Part shown: in pieces, positions 45,726-58,679 of the stretch
How the letters are laid out: every line of letters begins with the position of its first letter
Position numbering within the stretch: the stretch's first letter is position 1
NCBI GenBank assembly: GCA_029721515.1
Contig: JAQQSB010001402.1
Span: 25,089-89,088, forward strand
Length of the DNA: 64,000 bases
DNA from: Synanceia verrucosa
Taxonomy: Eukaryota; Chordata; Actinopteri; Perciformes; Synanceiidae
Direction: 5' to 3'
Notes under the pieces: model-generated
Seen by the model: the letters and a program-made list of their open reading frames with translations, nothing else
The model's database searches: none
Told to the model about the DNA's origin: nothing
Program-made: the position numbers and the translations under genes

Positions 45726-46800
45726 AACCAGTGAACCACTTTAAAAAATGAAAAATGAATCAATTATTGAAATAGTTGCCGATCGACTCATTGATTACTC
45801 TGCCAATCCTTTTGGCTCTGACTGACATCTTTTTGATGCAGGTATTGAGACAAGACTTTTATGATATCTATCCTTAACCTAAACTTACTGTATATCTTAC
45901 CTTAAATGTGATCTGTCCCTGGCTAACAGCACCTGCCTGACGCGGCAGGGGACCAGGCTGCATGACGTCCTGCAGTCCCTGGATCAAGAAACGTTACAGC
46001 CACCTCACCGATGGTGGAACTGTAAAAGAGCAAAAACATGACAGTGAACTCCATAAACTGCCATGTTCAAAACAGGAGCATTAAAACACAAAGTAATATC
46101 TGCATTTACAAAGGTGAATCAGCTAGCTTAACAAACTAACTGCAAATACTGTAATATGGGGCAGGGGCATGATGGGAATAACGGGCATAATTTTTTAACA
46201 AACACACTTCAATTAAAATCTGCCTGTTTATATTAATTTCAATCAACTCAATGTTCTCTCTATTTGGGATTTTATAAATATAATCCTCATGTTTTATTTC
46301 TTTTATTATTAACTACAATGGGTGCATTTTATTTGAAATTTAATTAAATAGTTGTCTCAAAATCAAAAATACAATCATATTGAATGTATTTTATCTAATA
46401 CATTTATTCAAATCTACATGAGCACAGAATCATTTCTTACAGTGAAGTGACCCTGTGACCATGACGCCCTCCACCTAGCTGACTATCTACCCGTGACCAC
46501 ACAGGCATGCAAGGTCTCATATCATGTATAAACGTGTTATTTGCTCAGATGTACAGTATGTGTGCAAAAATATGTATTACCACACGACTTCAATGACAGG
46601 TTGACCTCTCCTTCTGCTATTTGGAGAATTAAATTACATTAGCTTTCGATCCACCACGACTCAGAGCTTTGGACGATTCATTACCCATTGTGTTAGTTTA
46701 CACTGAGATAAACTGACAAACAACTAAAAGTCTTCAATATGTATGTTACTTCTGCCCCAAAGGTCTCCAATTAAAATTTCCAGCAGCAGTGGTCAGAAAT
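45726..46800. other. no gene seen; shared short block
   Basis: AT-rich. A GC-rich block at 45,909-45,990 (ggctaacagcacctgcctga, cgcggcaggggaccaggctg) recurs at 55,231-55,315. Confidence 0.5.
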
Positions 46801-47953
46801 CACACTGGCAGCAAGTCTGTCAGCACTGCTATGTAACTCATAACAGTCTTAATACACACCCGCTGACAGCAACTCTGTCAGCACTGTTATGTAACTCATA
46901 ACAGTCTTAATACACACCTGCTGACAGCAACTCTGTCAGCACTGCTATGTAACTCATAACAGTCTTAATACACACCTGCTGACAGCAACTCTGTCAGCAC
47001 TGCTATGTAACTCATAACAGTCTTAATACACACTTGCTGACAGCAACTCTGTCAGCACTGTTATGTAACTCATAACAGTCTTAATACACACCCGCTGACA
47101 GCAACTCTGTCAGCACTGTTATGTAACTCATAACAGTCTTAATACACACCCTCTGACAGCAACTCTGTCAGCACTGTTATGTAACTCATAACAGTCTTAA
47201 TACACACCCGCTGACAGCAACTCTGTCAGCACTGTTATGTAACTCATAACAGTCTTAATACACACCCGCTGACAGCAACTCTGTCAGCACTGTTATGTAA
47301 CTCATAACAGTCTTAATACACACCCGCTGACAGCAACTCTGTCAGCACTGTTATGTAACTCATAACAGTCTTAATACACACCCGCTGACAGCAACTCTGT
47401 CAGCACTGCTATGTAACTCATAACAGTCTTAATACACACCTGCTGACAGCAACTCTGTCAGCACTGTTATGTAACTCATAACAGTCTTAATACACACCCG
47501 CTGACAGCAACTCTGTCAGCACTGTTATGTAACTCATAACAGTCTTAATACACACCCGCTGACAGCAACTCTGTCAGCACTGTTATGTAACTCATAACAG
47601 TCTTAATACACACCCGCTGACAGCAACTCTGTCAGCACTGCTATGTAACTCATAACAGTCTTAATACACACCCGCTGACAGCAACTCTGTCAGCACTGCT
47701 ATGTAACTCATAGCAGTCTTAATACACACCCGCTGACAGCAACTCTGTCAGCACTGCTATGTAACTCATAACAGTCTTAATACACACCCTCTGACAGCAA
47801 CTCTGTCACCACTGTTATGTAACTCATAACAGTCTTAATACACACCCACTGACAGCAACTCTGTCAGCACTGCTATGTAACTCATAACAGTCTTAATACA
47901 CACCCACTGACAGCAACTCTGTCAGCACTGCTATGTAACTCATAGCAGTCTTA
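46801..47953 (+). repeat. 58-bp satellite, about 20 units, two hairpins per unit
   Basis: Each unit holds two perfect inverted repeats in tandem: gctgacag-caact-ctgtcagc (8-bp stem) and actgttatg-taact-cataacagt (9-bp stem), followed by cttaatacacaccc. The two 5-base loops differ only at the first base. Variation between units is mostly C/T in cccgct and gttatg/gctatg, and a stem-breaking change is rare. Confidence 0.97.
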
Positions 47954-48207
47954 TGACCCCCAAAGACAACATCCATAGGGGCCCTGAGCAGCCGACCCCC
48001 CCGTTCTTGGCTTAACCGAAAATGGCCTCCAGGGCCCTACCCCGGGAACGTCTTCCCTCTGGTTCAAGCCTCACGTAGGTCTGCCTGTGTTGATCTGTAT
48101 TCTGATCTGCTTTGATCTTTATTCTATTCTGCTTTGATCTGTATTCCATTCTGCTTTGATCTGTATTCTATTCTGCTTTGATCTGTATTCTATTCTGCTT
48201 TGATCTG

Positions 48208-48286
48208 TACTGTACCTTCTATTATCATTTGCATATTCGGTTACCCGGGCAACCGCAAAGTAACTAAGTATTGTCAAAAATCAATG

Positions 48287-48321
<35 letters not shown>

Positions 48322-49493
48322 TACATTACATTATTATTACATTACATATTACATTATTATATCAAGTGCATTATTACACATTAACGTATCTTAATGCATA
48401 ATGCATGTATACACACACACACACACACACACACACATCAGTCTAGTGTCCAGTGACCAGTCCAGTTAACAACAGACAGAGAGTCTAAGCAGGTCAGTTT
48501 TTATCCAGACATGCAGTGTAAATTTGAACTCTACAGCGTGTTAAACCGTAGAAAAAGCTTGAATCTCTGCTTGCAGAGGGAATTTTCCAGAGTGGCGCCA
48601 CAGACGGGTAAGTAACCTTAACATTCATATGTTGGCAACATCTTTAACACATTTTTTTTTCAACTGAACATGGTTTTTATAGTTTTATTGTTGTCGGTTG
48701 AGGAGATGTTGGCAACATGTACCCTTCTGTTCGATGATATTATCGAGTCACAGTTGCTAACAGTTCTCACTGAGATAAGATGACCTATGTTACCTAAGTA
48801 TTATTTCTGAAGGCTGCTGACTGAGATAAGAATACATAGCTGGCGTCAAATAAATGCAAAGATAAAATTGTCTCTGCATGAAGGCAAATTGTGCCCGTGG
48901 AGACGGTAGGTAACGTTAACTTGTCATTATTTAGCAAGCTAACATTATCTGTATTCTACCTTCTGTTTATGCCTGTGAAGTGATAGAATATTTGTCATAA
49001 ATGGTTGAAATGTTTAGTGCAACACCGTCTGTCTTATGGTAATGTACTGCCTGTCTTATAGCAACATTTTTACGACCAAATTCATGTTTATTAGTATGCT
49101 AATCGCGAGTAAAACTAATCGCTAATTAGCCTACTTGCTAGGTCTTTGCCTTGACTGTAACATCTAAATAGGGGAAATTGCCCCTCCTATTATACATGTA
49201 CATAATTATTGTATCTGTGTTTATACAGCTAAGTTGACATGAAGGCTAAACATGAAAAAAGATATGGTCTACATGTAGCTGTATAGATACAGTATGTCTT
49301 AACTGATAGCATGAAGCATTTGTTGATCATGATTCAGCTATATTAACTATGCTCTTATTTTCATAGTAATCAAGCAAATTGCAATCAGAGCAGACCAATA
49401 GCTGGTAAGTAGGCCAAGGTTATGGTACAAAATGATGCTTGTCACTTTACTGTACAACTAGCAGAAGCTAGCACCAGCAATGGTTCATAAAGT
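48208..49493 (+). repeat. triplicated segment, copy B
   Basis: The longest copy. Starts with gtaccttctattatcatttg as in copy A (44,825), includes an (ATT)n microsatellite at 48,284-48,320 and a (CA)n run, and has the 330-bp block 48,890-49,200 shared with copy C. Ends near ggttcataaag, where copy A diverges. Confidence 0.85.
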
Positions 49494-50221
49494 GGCAGCA
49501 ACAATGCGGAGGGTGGAAAATATTCTACATTGTACTACATCATTTTAGGCTTAAAGACATGGCTGTAATGTCCAATATTGACAATCAAAGCAGTGACAAT
49601 AAAAACGACAGACTTTTGCAAACTCAAAATGTTTATTCAACGTCCCTCTTAATTACCACCAGACCTGTCGGCGCCGACAGATTTCACAGCCTCTCTTCTG
49701 ATGACCGTAACTCCTGATCAGTGTGTGCTATTGAAGGCATTCATTTGGTTCTGAAAGCAGATAAATTGAGCTTTTCAACAATATAATGTTTATTACAGTA
49801 AAGTACAAACGTTGAATCACAGGCAAGGTTTTACCTCTGCACCTGAAAAAAAGGGAGCGCTTCTCCTCACCGTCACTCCTGAATCCAGTGCCGGTGCCTT
49901 GTTATTTACCTTTGACATATTTTATTATTTCTTTACTGATCATTCTATTTCATATTTGATCAATAGCAGTTACACCTCCGTGCCCTGTCTGAACAGGTGA
50001 GCCACCTGTTTAATAGCTGATCACCAGCTCAAATAGCTGTAAATCACTGCCACTCCTAAACTGATCAAATTATCCTATCAATAAAGAATCACAGATGCCA
50101 GGTATAAGCCCCATTTATTATTGTTTAATGGTTTACATTGATTTATGATGATGTTTTACTGAAGAAATAACTTTGAATTTGCTTGTATTTTGAGCTATCT
50201 GTGTTGCCATCGTTGAGTTAT
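49494..50221. other. mixed repeat fragments, no gene seen
   Basis: 49,950-50,100 resembles the hAT-like MITE interior at 24,960-25,145 (tttgatcaatagcagt, gctgtaaatcactgc). 50,125-50,220 matches 35,065-35,155 (gatgatgttttactgaag, gccatcgttgagttat). The rest is unrecognised. Confidence 0.55.
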
Positions 50222-50660
50222 ATGTTGAAATGCTTTATTATGCATAATGAATAATGTAAAAGTAGTTTCATGGTTTTCAGACAAAGAACAGAGATTCACA
50301 GAGTACAGGAATGTGTCCTTATCTCTTTGGCTGGAGATATCTCCGGTGGGCACACAATAACACTTTGGAGGGCCAGTGTGTCGCCTCGGGATGCCTTTTT
50401 GCACCAAATATCAACCTATGAAGAGAAGAACTGATGACAGCCAACACCCCGAAGACCTGAAGACAATGCCTAGTTAGAAAGCGAAACTTGTAAAAGCTAT
50501 AAAAGGATTGGTATTAGCCTTGTGCGAGGTTCTTGGACCGCTCAAGGCCTCAAGACCCAGTTCTGTTCCAACATTCTTTGTCTCACTCATTAAATAGAGG
50601 TTTTAATTGAGAAATCTTCCTCGTCTTCTCTCCCTCTCATCAACGACCACGCAGGAAAAC
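50222..50660 (+). mobile_element. possible LTR fragment with TATA box and poly(A) signal
   Basis: Begins tgttgaaatgctttattatg, has a TATA box (agctataaaagg, 50,495-50,506) and ATTAAA at 50,589-50,594 about 90 bp downstream, then a pyrimidine-rich stretch, an arrangement typical of a retroviral-type LTR. I could not fix the 3' end, see no primer-binding site and no second LTR. Confidence 0.35.
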
Positions 50661-50929
50661 GGGAGAAAGGTATATTTAATCTTATTTGGAGTCAGATTAC
50701 TTATTGCCTGTTGAGTATTGTTCTCGAGTGTGGGAAATTAGTACTGGAATACCCCTCAAAGATAGGAAAACCCTACCCAAGAGTGTGGGAAACCTCATGG
50801 GAAGTAATAGTACCTCTTGGAGTCAGAGAGTGTTCCATCTTTAGAGTTGCAGGAAACTAATACAAGAATACCTTGTGGGAAATATAAGTACCTCTTGTAA
50901 CAAGCACAACCACCCGTTATTTTCTTTCA

Positions 50930-53900
50930 AATGTAATGTCAGTTTAATACAGTATCATAGCATAGTGTGATGTCATAATGTAATGTAATGTCAGTATAGT
51001 ACAGGATCATTGTATAGTGTGATGTCATAGTGTAGTGTAATGTAAGTTTTGTGTAGTGTCAGTTTAATACAGTATCATAGTATAGTGTGATGTCATAGTG
51101 TAATGTAATGTCAGTTGAATACAGTATCATAGTATAGGGTGATGTCACAGTGGAAAGTAATGTTAGTATAGTACAGCATCATGGTATAGTGTGATGTCAT
51201 AGTGCAGTGTAATGTCAGTTTTGTGTAGTGTCAGTTTAATACAGTATCATAGTATAGTGTGATGTCATAGTGTAATGTAATGTCAGTTGAATACAGTATC
51301 ATAGTATAGGGTGATGTCACAGTGGAAAGTAATGTTAGTATAGTACAGCATCATGGTATAGTGTGATGTCATAGTGCAGTGTAATGTCAGTTTAATACAG
51401 TATCGTAGTGTAGTGTGATGTCATAGTGTAATGTAATGTCAGTATAGTACAGTATCATAGTATAGTATCATAGTATAGGATGATGTCATTGTGTAATGTA
51501 ATGTCAGTACAGTGTAGTATCATGGTTTAATGTGATGACATAATGTAATGTCAGAACAGTACAGTATAATTGTATAGTGTGATGTCATAGTGTAATGTAA
51601 TGTCAGTATAGTGCAGTATCATAACATAGTAAATATGTCATAGTGTCATGTAATGTCAGTTTAATACAGTATCATAGTATAGTGTGCTGTCAAAGTGTAA
51701 TGTAATGTCAGTTTAACATAGTACCATTGTATAGTGTGATGTCATAGTGTAGTGTAATGTCAGTATAGTACAGTATCACAGTATAGTGTGATGTCAGACT
51801 GTAGTGTAATGTCAGTATAGTGTATTATCATAGTATAGTGTGATGTCATAGTGTAATGTAATGTCAGTTTAACACAGTATCATAGTATAATGTGATGTCA
51901 TAGTGGAATGTAATGTCAGTATAGTACAGTATCATAGTATAGTATGATGTCATAGTGTTGTGTCATGTCAGTATAGTGTAGTATCATCATATAGTGTGAT
52001 GTCATAGTGTAATGTAATGTCAGTATAGTACAGTATCATAGTATGGTATCATAGTATAGGATGATGTCATAGTGAAATGTAATGTCAGTACAGTGTAGTA
52101 TCATAGTTTAGTGTGATGACATAATGTAATGTCAGTACAGTACAGTATAATTGTATAGTGTGATGTCATAGTGTAATGTAATGTCAGTATAGTGCAGTAT
52201 CATAGCATAGTAAATATGTCATAGTGTCATGTAATGTCAGTTTAATACAGTATCATAGCATAGTGTGATGTCATAATGTAATGTAATGTCAGTATAGTAC
52301 AGGATCATTGTATAGTGAGATGTTATAGTGTAGTGTAATGTCAGTATACTGTAGTGTCAGTTTAATACAGTATCATAGTATAGTGTGATGTCATAGTGTA
52401 ATGTAATGTCAGTATAGTACAGTATCATAGTATACTATGATGTCATAGTGCAATGTAATGTCAGTTTAATACAGTATCATAGTATAGTGTGATGCCATAG
52501 TGTAATGTAATGTCAGTTTAATACAGTATCATAGTATAGTGTGATGTCATAGTGTAATGTAATGTCAGTACAGTACAGTAGCATAGTGTAGTATCATAGT
52601 ATAGTGTGATGTCATACTGTAGTGAAATGTCAGTATAATGTGGTATCAAAGTATAATGTGATGTCATAGTGTAGTGTAATGTCAGTTTAATACAGTATCA
52701 TAGAATAGTGTGATGTCATACTGCAATGTAATGTCAGTTTAATACAGTATCATAGTATAGCATGATGTAATAGTGTAGTGTAATGTCAGTATAGTACAGT
52801 ATTATTGTATAGTGTGATGTCATAGTGTAGTGTAATGTCAGTATGGTGTAGTGTCAGTTTAATACAGTATCATAGTATAGTGTGATGTCATAGTGTAATG
52901 TAATGTCAGTATAGTGTAGTATCATAGTATAGTGTGATGTCATAGTGTAATGTAATGTCAGTATAGTGCAGTATCATAGTATAGTATCATACTATAGGAT
53001 GATGTCATTGTGTAATGTAATGTCAGTACAGTGTAGTATAATTGTATAGTGTGATGTCATAGTGTAATGTAATGTCAGTATAGTGTAGTATCATAACATA
53101 GTAAATATGTCATTGTGGCATGTAATGTCAGTTTAATACAGTATCATAGCATAGTGTGATCATAGTATAATGTAATGTCAGTATACTGTAGTGTCAGTTT
53201 AATACAGTATAATTGTATAGTGTGATGTCATAGTGTAATGTAATGTCAGCATAGTGCAGTATCATAACATCGTAAATATGTCATAGTGGCATGTAATGTC
53301 AGTTTAATACAGTATCATAGCATAGTGTGATGTCATAATGTAATGCAATGTCAGTATAGTACAGTATCACTGTATAGTGTGATGTCATAGTGTAGTGTAA
53401 TGTCAGTATACTGTAGTGTCAGTTTAATACAGTATCATAGTATAGTGTGATGTCATAGTGTGATGTAATGTCAGTTGAATACAGTATTATTGTATAGTGT
53501 GATGTCATAATGTAATGCAATGTCAGTATAGTACAGTATCATAGTATCATAACATCGTAAATATGTCATAGTGGCATGTAATGTCAGTTTAATACAGTAT
53601 CATAGCATAGTGTGATGTCATAATGTAATGCAATGTCAGTATAGTACAGTATCATTGTATAGTGTGATGTCATAGTGTAGTGTAATGTCAGTATACTGTA
53701 ATGTCAGTTTAATACAGTATCATAGCATAGTGTGATGCCATAATGTAATGTAATGTCAGTATAGTACAGGATCATTGTATAGTGTGATGTCATAGTGTAG
53801 TGTAATGTCAGTATAGTGTAGTGTCAGTTTAATACAGTATCATAGTATAGTGTGATGTCATAGTGTAATGTAATGTCAGTTTAATACAGTATCATAGTAT

Positions 53901-55232
53901 AGTGTGCTGTCAAAGTGCAATGTAATGTCAGTTTAATACAGTATCATAGTATAGTATGATGTCATAGTGTTGTGTAATGTCAGTATAGTGTAGTATCATC
54001 GTATAGTGTGATGTCATAATGTAATGTAATGTCAGTAAAGTACAGTATCATAGTATGGTATCATAGTATAGGGTGATGTCATCGTGTAATGTAATGTCAG
54101 TTTAATACAGTATCATAGAATAGTGTGATGTCATAGTGTAATGTAATGTCAGTTTAATACAGTATCATAGTATAGCATGATGTAATAGTGCAGTGTAATG
54201 TCAGTATAGTGTAGTATCATAGCATAGTGTGATATCGTAGTGTAATGTAATGTCAGTATGGTACAATATCATAGTATAGCATCATAGTATAGGGTGATGT
54301 CATCGTGTAATGTAATGTCAGTTTAATACAGTATCAAAGCATAGTGTGAATTCATAATGCAATGTAATGTCAGTATAGTACAGTATCATTGTATAGTGTG
54401 ATGTCATAGTGTTACGGCCACCGCTGGCCATAATATTTTCATGACTGAGTTCTGTTGGGATGTAAATACAGCTGTGTGATTCCCCGTTGAGGATTGATCC
54501 TTCTGGAGCTGAGGCCATATACTTCCTGTTTCCTGCTCACTGGCATCTGCGATTGGTGGGGCTGAGAGTCAACTGAACTTACCAATGAAGAGTCTGCAAT
54601 CAAAACCGCCTCACCATAAATAGCTTGTGTGACCACAGTTCCACGCGGCTGTTAATCTGTGATCAGCTCGCCTGTTGTATAATGTTGTGTTCTCCAGAGA
54701 GTATGTTGCACGTGTCCATAGCTCAGTAATTTCCTGATTGTCTGTCTGAGTGTTTTTCAGTGTCAGTTGTGTAACTTTGTAGTGTTTACTTGGTTTCAAT
54801 TGTGAGTACTAAGAGTTGGCCATTCCTTTTGTTTGAAACTTTTAAATCACAGAGTACCTGCAAGTTTGTTTAGTCCTCCTGGTGCGTTATAAGCTTATGG
54901 GTGCTGACCTCCTTTTGTTCTTTAACTTTTTCTTTAATTGCAAGAGACAACTTTATGTAATTTACCCAATTTTATTTCGTGTGCTCTTATCTTGTTAATT
55001 ACACTCTGACTTGCACCCTGAGCCAGTCCAGTGGTCACATTCCACCTCATTTCTTATCCCACCTACATGTTACTGTTCCCTAACACTGCCGGGTCGTAAC
55101 AATAGTGTAGTGTAATGTCAGTATAGTGTAGTGTCAGTTTAATACAGTATCATAGTATAGTGTGATGTCATAGTGTAATGTAATGTCAGTTTAATAAAGT
55201 ATCATGGTATAGTGTGATGTCATAGTGTAATG
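50930..55232 (+). repeat. AT-rich satellite, unit about 52 bp, many diverged units
   Basis: Built from cagtttaatacagtatcata, gtatagtgtgatgtcatagt and gtaatgtaatgt with frequent substitutions and variant units (for example cataacatagtaaatatgtc). Units are much more diverged than in the 68-bp array, so it is older. Interrupted by a solo LTR at 54,410-55,101. Confidence 0.95.
54410..55101. mobile_element. solo LTR with 4-bp target-site duplication
   Basis: Starts TGTTACGGCC and ends GGTCGTAACA, so it has the TG...CA ends and a short imperfect inverted repeat of an LTR. It is 692 bp long and flanked on both sides by ATAG (54,406-54,409 and 55,102-55,105); removing it restores a normal satellite unit (gtcatagtgtagtgtaatg). 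No internal retroelement genes are present. The strand is not determined. Confidence 0.7.
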
Positions 55233-55740
55233 TGATCTGTCCCTGGCTAACAGCACCTGCCTGACGCGGCAGGGGACCAGGCTGCATGACGCCCTGCAGT
55301 CCCTGGATCACGATGGGAGCAGCTAGTCCAACATTCAGTGTCTCAGTAGACATGGATGTATTTGGCTGCTTTGAGCTATATGGAGCTGCACCCAGGGTGG
55401 TGCACCCAGCATGTGCTCCGCTCACACTTTCATCCAGCTGATGGTGGACAGTGACCTCATGTCCCGGGTTATGAGCACCTGCAGGACTCTTCAGGTGACT
55501 TGGCTGGTCAGTGACAGGCGGAGCTGGTACCAGAGGGTTTCAAGTAGTAATCTGTATTCCTCATCAGTGAGAAGTTCTGCATTCAGATCCATGGCGTCGG
55601 CAGGCATGTTGTCAGCTGTCTCCATACGGTTACTCCAGAGGAATGACTGGTGTTTCACTCTGTCTGAACGTTATGTTACCTGAGACAAACATTAATAAGA
55701 AGATGATTTTCAGAATCTGATATTAAAACACCATATGCAC
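55231..55740. other. unique-looking segment, no supported exon
   Basis: Starts with the GC-rich block shared with 45,909-45,990. A 90-codon plus-strand ORF at 55,411-55,683 has no recognised motif or splice support. Confidence 0.4.
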
Positions 55741-55747
55741 ATTTTTG

Positions 55748-55925
55748 GGGGTGGCACCATCCAAAAACATGTATGGGGATTAGGTTAATTGGCTAATTTA
55801 AATTGACCGTAGGTGTGAATGTGAGTGTGAGTGGTTGTCTGTCTCTATGTGTCCTGTGATGAACTGGAGACTTGTCCAGGGTGTACCCTGCCTTCCACCC
55901 TAAGACAGCTGGGATAGACTCCAGT
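55748..55925 (+). repeat. truncated tRNA-derived SINE-like repeat
   Basis: Matches the 3' part of the repeat at 57,480-57,822 (ccatccaaaaacatgtatgg, gaactggagacttgtccagg). Confidence 0.8.
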
Positions 55926-57013
55926 CCCCAAATACAGCTTACATGTTGATGTATCAGCATTAATACTCCAATAATATAATATATGATACAATATGAACTG
56001 GAGCAGGTACTTTAAAATTTGAGAAATTTTGTAGAACAGTGTTGTATTGACAGCTAACAGACCACTGGTGAAATGTGTTTTGGTAATAATAATAATAGCT
56101 GATTAATGAGTGCTTTACTTTATGTATTTGTGTACTTACTTGATGCCGATAACTGATGGATCAGCTAGCTCAAAAGTTTTGTCTTCGCTTTCTCAGGTGA
56201 AATGAGCAGCATGTCTTCTGTTAAACACTTCAGTTGTGTTCCGTTCTGTTCTAATCTGCTTTGATCTGTATTCTAATCTGCTTTGATCTGTATTCTAATC
56301 TGCTTTGATCTGTATTCTAATCTGCTTTGATCTGTAGAAAAAGCTTGAATCTCTGCTTGCAGAGGGAATTTTCCAGAGTGGTGCCACAGACGGGTAAGTA
56401 ACCTTAACATTCACTTTTTATAGTTTTATTGTTGTCAGTTGAGGAGTTGTTGGTAACATGTACCCTTCTGTTCGATGATATTATCGAGTCACAGTTGCTA
56501 ACAGTTCTCATTGAGATAAGATGACCTATGTTAGCTAAGTTTTATTTCTGAAGGCTGCTGACTGAGATAAGAATACATAGCTGGCGTCAAATAAATGCAA
56601 AGATAAAATTGTCTCTGCATGAAGGCGAATTGTGCCCGTGGAGACGGTAGGTAACGTTAACTTGTCATTATTTAGCAAGCTAGCATTATCTGTATTCTAC
56701 CTTCTGTTTATGCCTGTGAAGTGATAGAATATTTGTCATAAATGGTTGAAATGTTTAGTGCAACATCGTCTGTCTTATGGTAATGTACTGCCTGTCTTAT
56801 AGCAACATTTTTACGACCAATTTCATGTTTATTAGTATGCTAATCGCGAGTAAAGCTAATCACTAATTAGCCTACTTGCTAGGTCTTTGCCTTGACTGTA
56901 ACATCTAAATAGGGGAAATTGCCCCTCCTATTATATATGTACATAATTATTGTATCTGTGTTTATACAGCTAAGTTGACATGAAGGCTAAATGTGAAAAA
57001 AGATATGGTCTAC
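55905..57013 (+). repeat. triplicated segment, copy C
   Basis: Same blocks as copies A and B, with a short (ttctaatctgctttgatctg)n tandem at 56,255-56,335 in place of the microsatellites. It ends abruptly at gatatggtctaca, where a MITE-like sequence starts (caagggggcagttgtggg). Confidence 0.85.
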
Positions 57014-57479
57014 ACAAGGGGGCAGTTGTGGGTTCTCCAAGTGAGGACCACTTCCGCGTTCAAAAAGCTGCAATTCCCGTCCGGCCGCTGGGGGCTGGCT
57101 CCGCAAGTGAGCAATTCTCCATTGACCGCCATGTTAAAATAGCCGACTTCACAGCTTTAAAAAACATATTTACAACCTGGTACATTTTAATTTTTTGGTC
57201 TCTACCGATAGTCTCCACCTCTGTGAACACTGTGAGGGGGGTGAATTTTTTTTTACCACAACCGTTTTAGTGTTATTTCGGCTTAAAATTCTTGCATAAA
57301 TTAGGGCGTGGTTACGTTGAGTGACAGGTTCACAGACAGCTACCGGCAGTTAGCTCTTTGCTACAGCATCGGCTGAGCTAGGCTAGGCTACACCCAGAGG
57401 TCTGTGGTTAATAGGCACTGCGATGTCCATGTTTGTTTGCCTATTTTCGTGCAGTTTGTTTCTTGCAATATGGTGTGTG

Positions 57480-57822
57480 TTGGGCGGTGGTGCAGTGGTT
57501 AGCACTGTCACCTCATAACAAGAAGGTACCCGGTTCCCGATGTGGAGTTTACATGTTCTCCCCGTGTTTGCGTGGGTTCTCTCCGGGTACTCTGACTTCC
57601 TCCCACCATCCAAAAACATGCATGGGGATTAAGTTAATTGGCTAATTTAAATTGACCATAGGTGTGAATGTGAGTGTGAGTGGTTGTCTGTCTCTATGTA
57701 TCCTGTGATGAACTGGAGACTTGTCCAGGGTGTACCCTGCCTTTCACCCTAACACAGCTGGGATAGGCTCCAGCTCCCCCGCGACCATATGTGAAGATAA
57801 GTGGGAGATAATGGATGGACGG
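57480..57822 (+). repeat. tRNA-derived SINE-like repeat
   Basis: Begins gggcggtggtgcagtggtta, with A-box-like gcagtggttagcac and a degenerate B-box (ggtacccggttcccgat), and ends with the ggataggctccagctccccc region and (ggatggac)n. Confidence 0.85.
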
Positions 57823-57901
57823 ATGGCCTGTTGTGCTGTTGATAGTACTAATCGACCGTCAAAGGATCTTGTGTTGCATTTTTTTCGGTGGCCACTTATT
57901 G
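57823..57901 (+). pseudogene. possible THAP-domain first exon
   Basis: ATG at 57,823 opens MACCAVDSTNRPSKDLVLHF and then FRWPL, ending at a gtatgt donor. The Cys-rich start followed by a phase-ending exon resembles the first exon of THAP zinc-finger proteins, but the second zinc cysteine appears as Ser. No second exon was found. It may be the remnant of a THAP-containing DNA transposon. Confidence 0.35.
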
Positions 57902-58339
57902 GTATGTGTCTGCATATTTTGCCGCAGGTTTATTATGACTTTATTGCCGACTCATGATCCCTGCTGATACAGATAGATGACCAGAGTATGTTGAGTCTGT
58001 TTAGTGCAGGAATACAACCTTATTTCATATCATTGTTCTGTTTAAAAAGTCCGACATTGCATGCACAGAGATGCTCCGTCAGAAAGCGGCTGCTGTCCTG
58101 GATAAACGTTAGTGGATGGAGGCAGTGTTGAAACACAGTAAATAACATGTTAAACAATCATTTCACAGTTAAATAGTACAAATGAAATATAGGGAAATAG
58201 GGAAAGTACACGCCCACTGAAATCCAAGATGGCGCAGTTCAAATGTCCATGATAGGAGCACAAAAAGGACTCCCCCGAACCAATGGGTGATGTCAGGGGT
58301 GCTACGTCCATTCTTTTTACAGTCTATGGCTGAAACTCC

Positions 58340-58679
58340 AGCCCACCTCCACCCCATCACCACCTTCTCAAATCACTAGCTGTCATCAGTGGGTCCTTCA
58401 ACCGGACGTCTCTCAGCAGACGGCCCCATGCTCTACCACCACCAGTGTCTTCGACCGGGGTAGAACATCTTCTCAGATGCCAGCATCTCTTCCCTTGATC
58501 AGTCACTATGCTGATCTACTCCCCGGTGTCTGAGCGCCAAATAAATTATTGTTCGCACAATGAATGTTATCGCACTTTCCAGCTGTCTCTTTTTATCTTA
58601 TTAGTCTGTCCTGATTGAAATGTAATGTTCTATGAAATTATATTGAATTCACAATGTAAGTGGCAGCTGAACTGTGTAG
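58340..58679. other. no gene seen
   Basis: Unrecognised sequence with some CpG content between the MITE end and R1 copy 4. Confidence 0.4.

Larger units (their letters stand above)
57012..58335. mobile_element. MITE-like element with internal SINE and THAP-like exon
   Basis: Starts at caagggggcagttgtggg, which interrupts copy C of the triplicated segment. The right side ends with tccattctttttacagtcta, a terminus I associate with abundant teleost DNA elements. The SINE at 57,480-57,822 is nested. Full ends and target duplication are not resolved. Confidence 0.4.
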
